This document shows positions 7,871 to 11,915 of a DNA stretch of 11,915 bases, piece by piece. The translations under genes and the position numbers were made by a program. This DNA comes from Cytophagales bacterium (lineage in GTDB: Bacteria > Bacteroidota > Bacteroidia > Cytophagales > Cyclobacteriaceae), in the NCBI GenBank assembly GCA_029262955.1, contig JAJCYL010000015.1, positions 1-11,915 on the forward strand. The letters are read 5' to 3'. Numbering within the stretch: position 1 is the first letter of the stretch; the number at the start of each line of letters is the position of its first letter. The notes beneath the pieces are model-generated. The model saw only the letters and a list, made by a program, of their open reading frames with translations, did no database searches and was not told the origin of the DNA.

Positions 7871-7905
7871 ATAGGCGCTTGTAAAAGGGCGTCTATTCTT
7901 TTTCC
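7871..7905 (+). terminator. Likely intrinsic terminator (ATAGGCGC/GCGTCTAT stem, T-rich tail)
   Basis: ATAGGCGC (7871-7878) pairs with GCGTCTAT (7889-7896), seven Watson-Crick pairs plus one G-U, around a ten-base loop. TCTTTTTCC follows, giving a plus-strand intrinsic-terminator shape. It lies 250 bases after the lipoprotein stop and about 20 bases beyond the stop of the convergent FMN oxidase. It may therefore keep plus-strand readthrough out of that gene. In the minus direction the tail is not T-rich, so bidirectional action is doubtful. The rest of 7621-7917 shows no gene or repeat that I can support. Confidence 0.5.
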
Positions 7906-7917
7906 TATACAATTTTG

Positions 7918-9138
7918 TTAAACGAGATGCTCTGGTCCAATCTCACTAATGGATTTTACACCAGTTTGCTGCATAACCAATTCAAATTCAGCCTTAAGAA
8001 TCCTTAAAACAGTTTCTACACCTTCCTGGCCAAATGCTCCTAAACCCCAAATGTAGGGCCTCCCAATTCCAACTGCGGTCGCACCCATTGCAAGTGCCTT
8101 GAATATGTCTCCTCCTCGACGTATTCCGCTGTCTAATATCACTGGTATCTGCCCATCAACCGCTTTTACTACCTCGGGTAAGCAGTCAATCGTAGCTCTT
8201 CCGCTTTCGGTAGCTCTACCTCCATGATTCGAAACGACTAATCCATCTACTCCATAATCCACTGCCTGGGCAGCATCCAGTCCTGATACAATTCCTTTGA
8301 GGATGAGCTTCATATTAGTAGATTCTTGCAATTTTTTCACAAAATCCCAGGTCAATCCTGGGTGATGACCATATTGCTTACTGAGGCTGTTAATCATCGG
8401 CTTGTTCCTCGCATGATCCGCGGGTGTACCATTACCATGACATGATTTGCACATGCGCTCGTCGAGAGCCATCATTTTATTAAGTGTTTCTCTTTTATCG
8501 GCGTAGTCCATATCTACGGTCAAGACCAGGGCAGGACAACCTGCAGCTTCAGCCCTTTTGACAATCGACAAGGTGTCATCCCAATATTTGGTGGGATATA
8601 ATTGATACCAGATGGGTGCCTCTCTTGCTTTGGTCACATCTTCCACTGATGTTGTGGCAACAGTTGACAACATTTGGAGGTGATTCTCTGCTTTCGCTGC
8701 TTTAGCCGTGGCAATCTCTCCCAAAGGGTGAAAAGCTTTTTGGCTACCTACCGGGCAAACGATAATCGGCGAAGGCCATGTTTCTCCCAATAATTCAACA
8801 GAAGTGTCAATATCACTTCCATCAATCAAGCGCCGCATTTTGAGTTTGATACGGGCAAATGCTTTTTCATTTTCTAATAATGTTCGATCATCCAACACGC
8901 CGGTGGCCAGGTAACCATAATGTGCCGGAGGTAAAATGGACTGGGCCGCCAATTGAAAATCAAAAACATTATTAGCCTCTGATGGTGATCCAATTATTCC
9001 ATCATCATTCTGCTCCTCATTTTTACTTGCTACTGGCGTACACATTGGCAAGCCCAGGCTCAAAAGTGGACTGCCAGCAAGAAATTTCATCAATAACCGC
9101 CGATTTTGCAGTTCAACAATATTTTTTGGTTCGCTCAT
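7918..9138 (-). CDS. Exported FMN-dependent alpha-hydroxy-acid oxidase/dehydrogenase with CxxCH motif
   Basis: A TIM-barrel flavoenzyme of the glycolate oxidase/L-lactate dehydrogenase family, which oxidises an L-2-hydroxy acid to the 2-oxo acid. Active-site residues align with spinach glycolate oxidase: Tyr76 (for Tyr24), Tyr181 in WYQLYPTK (Tyr129), Asp209 in LTVDM (Asp157), Lys281 in ILKGIV (Lys230), and His305 and Arg308 in SNHGGR (His254 and Arg257). All spacings checked are identical. The FMN-phosphate segments LDSGIRRGGD (335-344) and GIGRPYIWG are present. The N-terminus has a twin-arginine-like signal, NRRLLMKFLAGSPLLSLGLP (12-31), followed by Cys33 in a poor lipobox, so export is predicted but lipidation is uncertain. 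Unusually, the loop after strand 4 contains CKSCH (230-234), a c-type haem motif. The protein is 406 residues and complete, and the ATG at 9138 fits the signal. Substrate (lactate, glycolate or other) is not determinable. A long palindrome lies just upstream. Confidence 0.9.
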   Translation of the reverse strand: MSEPKNIVELQNRRLLMKFLAGSPLLSLGLPMCTPVASKNEEQNDDGIIGSPSEANNVFDFQLAAQSILPPAHYGYLATGVLDDRTLLENEKAFARIKLKMRRLIDGSDIDTSVELLGETWPSPIIVCPVGSQKAFHPLGEIATAKAAKAENHLQMLSTVATTSVEDVTKAREAPIWYQLYPTKYWDDTLSIVKRAEAAGCPALVLTVDMDYADKRETLNKMMALDERMCKSCHGNGTPADHARNKPMINSLSKQYGHHPGLTWDFVKKLQESTNMKLILKGIVSGLDAAQAVDYGVDGLVVSNHGGRATESGRATIDCLPEVVKAVDGQIPVILDSGIRRGGDIFKALAMGATAVGIGRPYIWGLGAFGQEGVETVLRILKAEFELVMQQTGVKSISEIGPEHLV

Positions 9139-9158
9139 AGGAAGTTTATTTCACTAAT

Positions 9159-9350
9159 CATTTAACCCGGAATCAACCCGGAATTGTCATTACACTTTCT
9201 ATTACATGGTCAAATCACTTCAAAATCAAGCACTTAACATGTGATTGGTTCGTCACCATAGCGATGCTATGCCTCCTCGACCTAAGTACTTGATTTTCTT
9301 GTGCTTTAACCCTTCATAACAAAACTCTAATGACAAATCCGGGTTTAATT
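9159..9350. repeat. Nested ~190-bp imperfect palindrome (MITE- or BIME-like element)
   Basis: The outer arms are AACCCGGAATTGTCATTA (9175-9192) and TAATGACAAATCCGGGTT (9328-9345), inverted with 17 of 18 matches. The inner arms are AAAATCAAGCACTTA (9222-9236) and TAAGTACTTGATTTT (9283-9297), 14 of 15. The centre is a perfect hairpin, CATAGC-GAT-GCTATG (9257-9271). The spacers between outer and inner arms are 29 and 30 bases and themselves retain weak dyad similarity, so the whole unit is one decayed palindrome. The left end has a tandem duplication (AACCCGGAATC at 9164, AACCCGGAATT at 9175). No coding capacity is seen. The right arm abuts the stop codon of the hydrolase gene, and the left end lies about 20 bases before the oxidase ATG. 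Confidence 0.72.
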
Positions 9351-10280
9351 TCTAAGCATTAGAAAGGAAAACCCTTCAAAAAAATACTCAATACGGCCCT
9401 CACTCCTTAATTCTCCTGCTACTTTACCTGACTGTACCGTTGAAAATGCACTCTGCACTTCTACTAATATAGCCGGATCCGCCAATGGCGTATTGTGCGC
9501 TGGCAACAATCTCTTTATATCAGAAGACAATTCGACCAACCTATCAATAGATCGCCCATAAGCCGCAAGATCTGTCTCCTCGACGAAAAGCCAGATAGGT
9601 CCTTCATAAAAGGTATCCCCCGTCCATAATAGGCCTTTATCTTTATCCAATAATGCGATAGCATCAGGAGTATGACCTGGAATACTTAAGACCTCTAATT
9701 CACGACCACCTAAATCGATTACATGACCATCCCCTATCCATTGTGTTACTTCAAAAGAAGCTATTTTATGGGTATCACTACTTAACCCGTCAGGTAAAGG
9801 TATGCATAGGGCTTGTTCACTAGCCTCAGCTCTTATATCGGAGTTGTCCATTCCCGTGCTGCTTTTTCTGGTATACTCTGTATCCATAGCAAGCACCTGA
9901 TCAAATTCAAAATTTCCCCCAATGTGATCAAAATGAGTGTGTGAGTTGAGCACTACTACTGGTTGATCCGTCAATGCTGTGGTTACTTTACTAATCCTTT
10001 CTATACCATTACCCGAATCAAAAAGTAAGGCTTTATGCTCACCAAGAATCAGGTAAGAAATTACTTCCTGCCATTGATAAGGCTCATAAATGGCATAGAC
10101 ACCCTCTTCTACCAGGTAAACTTCAAACCAATCATTTCCGACATCCACACGTTGAAGTGTCTCGTAAATTGGACGGGGCAATCGATCGCACCACCTTTCT
10201 TCAGTCTGATTCGGTGCACTGCAACTTATACATGTACATATAATTAACAGCCAGACAAGTTCAAATTGTTTAATGATCAT
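9345..10280 (-). CDS. Metallo-beta-lactamase-fold hydrolase, probable lipoprotein
   Basis: An envelope-located MBL-superfamily hydrolase with a complete set of dinuclear metal ligands. Numbered from the ATG, they are His114, His116, Asp118 and His119 in NSHTHFDHIGGN, His203 in SIPGHTPDA, Asp222 in LLWTGDTFYEGP, and His262 in LLPAHNTPL. The N-terminus MIIKQFELVWLLIICTCISC is a signal peptide, with Cys20 as the probable lipidated residue, although Cys at position -3 makes the lipobox irregular. I chose the ATG at 10280 because it starts directly at the signal peptide and has GGAG nine bases upstream. A TTG at 10295 would add only five residues, MEPVK. The protein is 311 residues and its substrate is unknown; glyoxalase II-like and other MBL hydrolases share these motifs. 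It begins 75 bases after the upstream lipoprotein gene on the same strand, so co-transcription is likely. Its TAA stop lies at the edge of the right arm of the palindrome. Confidence 0.87.
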   Translation of the reverse strand: MIIKQFELVWLLIICTCISCSAPNQTEERWCDRLPRPIYETLQRVDVGNDWFEVYLVEEGVYAIYEPYQWQEVISYLILGEHKALLFDSGNGIERISKVTTALTDQPVVVLNSHTHFDHIGGNFEFDQVLAMDTEYTRKSSTGMDNSDIRAEASEQALCIPLPDGLSSDTHKIASFEVTQWIGDGHVIDLGGRELEVLSIPGHTPDAIALLDKDKGLLWTGDTFYEGPIWLFVEETDLAAYGRSIDRLVELSSDIKRLLPAHNTPLADPAILVEVQSAFSTVQSGKVAGELRSEGRIEYFFEGFSFLMLRN

Positions 10281-10355
10281 TTTAACGGGCTCCAAATCGG
10301 ATTAATCAAATACCTATAAATTTGGTACTGTGGCTCTAAGGCATAGTGTAACCAA

Positions 10356-11117
10356 CTATTCCACCACATAATCAGAATACCAGAACTCTGCCCTTAGAAA
10401 CTTGAAATTTCTAACACTGTCTGACCGGTATGACTTGCGATGTGCATGAAATTTCACCGGAGTGCTTTCATGAAATTCAAGGTTTTCTATAAAGGCGTAG
10501 GTTGGAGCATGGTAGACCATTGCTCCATAAAATGAGCCATCATTGGAATCGAAATAGTAATACCACACATCTTGTGTCGAGTGATTCTCATGCTCCTCCG
10601 GACTGTAGGTAGCCTTAATTTCATCTGCCACTTTTCCATTGGCTAACGTGACCTGCCCCAAGTATTTTAAGTAGGTACCAGCATCTAATAATTTAAAAGG
10701 CATTCCCAAAACATACATCGCACTCATTACCGTTTGAGAGGGATCTTCGGAAGTTTTGGAACCATTTTCTAACTTCTCAGCACCTTGTGAACTATAATTA
10801 ATCAAGTGGTCTACACCGTCCTGACTCCACGATATTTTTGCTCTGAATTCGGGCTGCATCACATATTCATGACGTTGAATATTGTCGACCTCAACTGTAC
10901 TGTCTTCAAGAAACAGCATATTATGCTTGGTGTATTTGATGGTCTTTATTGAACTCCACGCCCCATAGCCACCAGCTTTATCAATTGCTCTTTCCAATAT
11001 CGAACGTACCTGATCGTCCTGTAGGTGAGTAAATGGGCCCGGAGGAACATATTCCTGCTTTTTTTGCTGCGTGCATGAAAGCAATACTAAAAGGGAAAAT
11101 AAGGTTAGGTTTTTCAT
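10356..11117 (-). CDS. Lipoprotein of unknown function, related to the 6775-7620 product (DUF6503-like)
   Basis: A 253-residue predicted lipoprotein. The signal peptide MKNLTLFSLLVLLSC has a good lipobox, LLSC (Cys15), followed by a Gln/Lys linker. The mature region opens with a helix, RSILERAIDKAGGYGAW. It continues with alternating beta-type segments, a central helix SAMYVLGMPFKLLDAGTYLK, a D-E-I-K-A-T-Y-S-P-E strand and DVWYYYFDSND. The order matches the lipoprotein encoded at 6775-7620, with A..x..GG..x..W, K-L-x(3)-G and K-x-T-Y-x-P-E in the same positions. I infer a shared LolA-like fold and remote paralogy. No catalytic motif is visible and no function is assigned. It is the first gene of the minus-strand run ending at 7918. 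It starts 42 bases from a divergent gene, so the two promoters must overlap in that gap or lie inside the coding regions. Confidence 0.82.
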   Translation of the reverse strand: MKNLTLFSLLVLLSCTQQKKQEYVPPGPFTHLQDDQVRSILERAIDKAGGYGAWSSIKTIKYTKHNMLFLEDSTVEVDNIQRHEYVMQPEFRAKISWSQDGVDHLINYSSQGAEKLENGSKTSEDPSQTVMSAMYVLGMPFKLLDAGTYLKYLGQVTLANGKVADEIKATYSPEEHENHSTQDVWYYYFDSNDGSFYGAMVYHAPTYAFIENLEFHESTPVKFHAHRKSYRSDSVRNFKFLRAEFWYSDYVVE

Positions 11118-11159
11118 TTGATCAGATTATCCCAATTTTGATTAAACCTAAATATAATC

Positions 11160-11632
11160 ATGATAAACCGATTGAAGAATTTCCGGCATTTCTTGGTACC
11201 ATTTATCTTAATAGGATGCAATACACCGGAAAATTCGAGAGAGTTTGATAGGATAATCCTTTGCCAGGAAATTACCGAAATGTTAACTAATTATCATGAC
11301 GCCGTGAGGCAAGGAGGACTTCTCGCGGAAGTTGATTACCTGGATCAATCAGACAATTTCTTTTGGGTATCACCTGGTTATGATTCTACCTTACATTACG
11401 ATTCAGTGAAGGCTATCCTGGATATATCTGCTAAGACTGTAGTGTCTCTAAACCTTGATTGGGAAGTTTTAAAGATAAACCCCCTTATCTAAAGATATTG
11501 CCAACTATTCCGGCATTGTAATAGGTACTATTAGAAATGCCGATGAGAATTATTGAAAGCGGCACATTAATGAAGAGAACCGATGGCTGGAAGCTTCTAA
11601 GTGGTCAATCAGCTAATTTGGAAAACGAATAA
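11160..11632 (+). pseudogene. NTF2-like (SnoaL-type) lipoprotein gene with two frameshifts
   Basis: The first 110 codons encode a lipoprotein start (MINRLKNFRHFLVPFILIGC, lipobox LIGC, Cys20). An NTF2-like cone-fold N-terminus follows: a long helix, FDRIILCQEITEMLTNYHDA, then YLDQSDNFFWVSPGYDS and DSVKAIL. This frame stops at 11490-11492. Skipping one C of the C5 run at 11480-11484 restores sense: PLSKDIANYSGIVIGTIRN continues to a TGA at 11554-11556. A second shift there restores ESGTLMKRTDGWKLLSGQ, ending in TAA at 11630-11632. All three pieces are in the order expected for this family, for about 157 residues in total. So either the gene is decaying or the assembly has two indels. The lipidated head and about two thirds of the domain could still be made. 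It lies three bases before the VOC gene and is probably co-transcribed with it. Confidence 0.8.
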
Positions 11633-11635
11633 ATT

Positions 11636-11915
11636 ATGAGTCAACGTCTTGCTATGGTCACTATTGTCGTAAATGACTACGATGAGGCCATCCATTACTA
11701 TACCAATAAGTTACAATTTAAATTGATTGAGGATTCCTTAATTAACGAGAATAAGAGATGGGTGGTAATCTCACCTACCGGAGATAATTCTGGCACCAAT
11801 ATTCTTTTGGCAAAGGCCTCAACGGAAGACCAGTCCCATTCAATAGGCAATCAAACCGGAGGACGGGTGTTCCTATTTCTCCACACATCCATTTTTTGGC
11901 AAGACTATGAGCTAA
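11636..11915 (+). CDS. VOC/glyoxalase-family protein (3' end missing)
   Basis: The frame is open from ATG 11636 to the end of the window, giving 93 codons. The protein begins MSQRLAMVTIVVNDYDEAIH, followed by FKLIEDSLINENKRWVVISP, TNILLAKA, and then IGNQTGGRVFLFLHTSIFWQ. This is the first beta-alpha-beta-beta-beta module, and the beginning of the second, of the vicinal-oxygen-chelate family (glyoxalase I/bleomycin-resistance/extradiol dioxygenase). Members of this 'RWV..(S/A)P..(S)G' and 'GRVFLFLHTDDFW' subgroup are usually about 125-135 residues, so roughly 30-40 residues lie beyond the edge. Metal ligands cannot be judged on the partial protein. No signal peptide is seen, so it is cytoplasmic. 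The start is three bases after the stop of the frameshifted lipoprotein gene, suggesting one transcript. Substrate is unknown. Confidence 0.85.
   Translation, partial: MSQRLAMVTIVVNDYDEAIHYYTNKLQFKLIEDSLINENKRWVVISPTGDNSGTNILLAKASTEDQSHSIGNQTGGRVFLFLHTSIFWQDYEL

Noticed and set aside
10281..10295. TTG start five codons upstream for the MBL hydrolase
   Set aside because: The ATG at 10280 sits directly at the signal peptide and has GGAG at a workable distance. The extension adds no recognisable sequence.

Overview
The window looks like a chromosomal segment from a free-living Bacteroidota bacterium, probably Cytophagia- or Flavobacteriia-like. This is inferred from AT-rich leaders that mostly lack a Shine-Dalgarno sequence, many short-signal lipoproteins, a very large secreted Asp-box (VPS10/sortilin-like) protein, and protein families common in that phylum. 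I see no phage, plasmid, CRISPR, tRNA or rRNA signature.

Layout. (1) 1-315 (+): the 3' part of moaE (molybdopterin synthase catalytic subunit), running in from the left. It is tail-to-tail, with one base between stop codons, with (2) 317-1567 (-): a lipoprotein PQQ-type sugar dehydrogenase. (3) 1665-2822 (+), divergent from it: a serine/alanine-glyoxylate aminotransferase. (4) 2823-3414: a 592-base non-coding stretch with a heptamer tandem repeat and decayed REP-like palindromes. (5) 3415-6627 (+): a 1070-residue exported Asp-box propeller protein, followed by a clear intrinsic terminator. (6) 6775-7620 (+): a lipoprotein of unknown function. (7) 7918-11117 (-): three same-strand genes. In transcription order these are a second lipoprotein related to that of (6), a lipoprotein-like metallo-beta-lactamase-fold hydrolase, and an exported FMN-dependent alpha-hydroxy-acid oxidase. 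A nested imperfect palindrome of about 190 bp sits between the last two. (8) 11160-11632 (+), divergent: an NTF2-like lipoprotein gene broken by two frameshifts. (9) 11636-11915 (+): the start of a glyoxalase/VOC-family gene that runs out of the window.

Theme. Most products appear to act in the cell envelope: two predicted periplasmic oxidoreductases (PQQ type and FMN type), a lipoprotein hydrolase, three other lipoproteins and a secreted propeller. The aminotransferase would consume glyoxylate, which a glycolate-oxidising member of the FMN family would produce, but the substrate is not readable from sequence. The most unusual items are the CxxCH haem-c-like motif in the active-site loop of the FMN oxidase, the nested palindrome at 9159-9350, and the doubly frameshifted lipoprotein gene. 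I see no clearly new multi-gene defence or mobile system.
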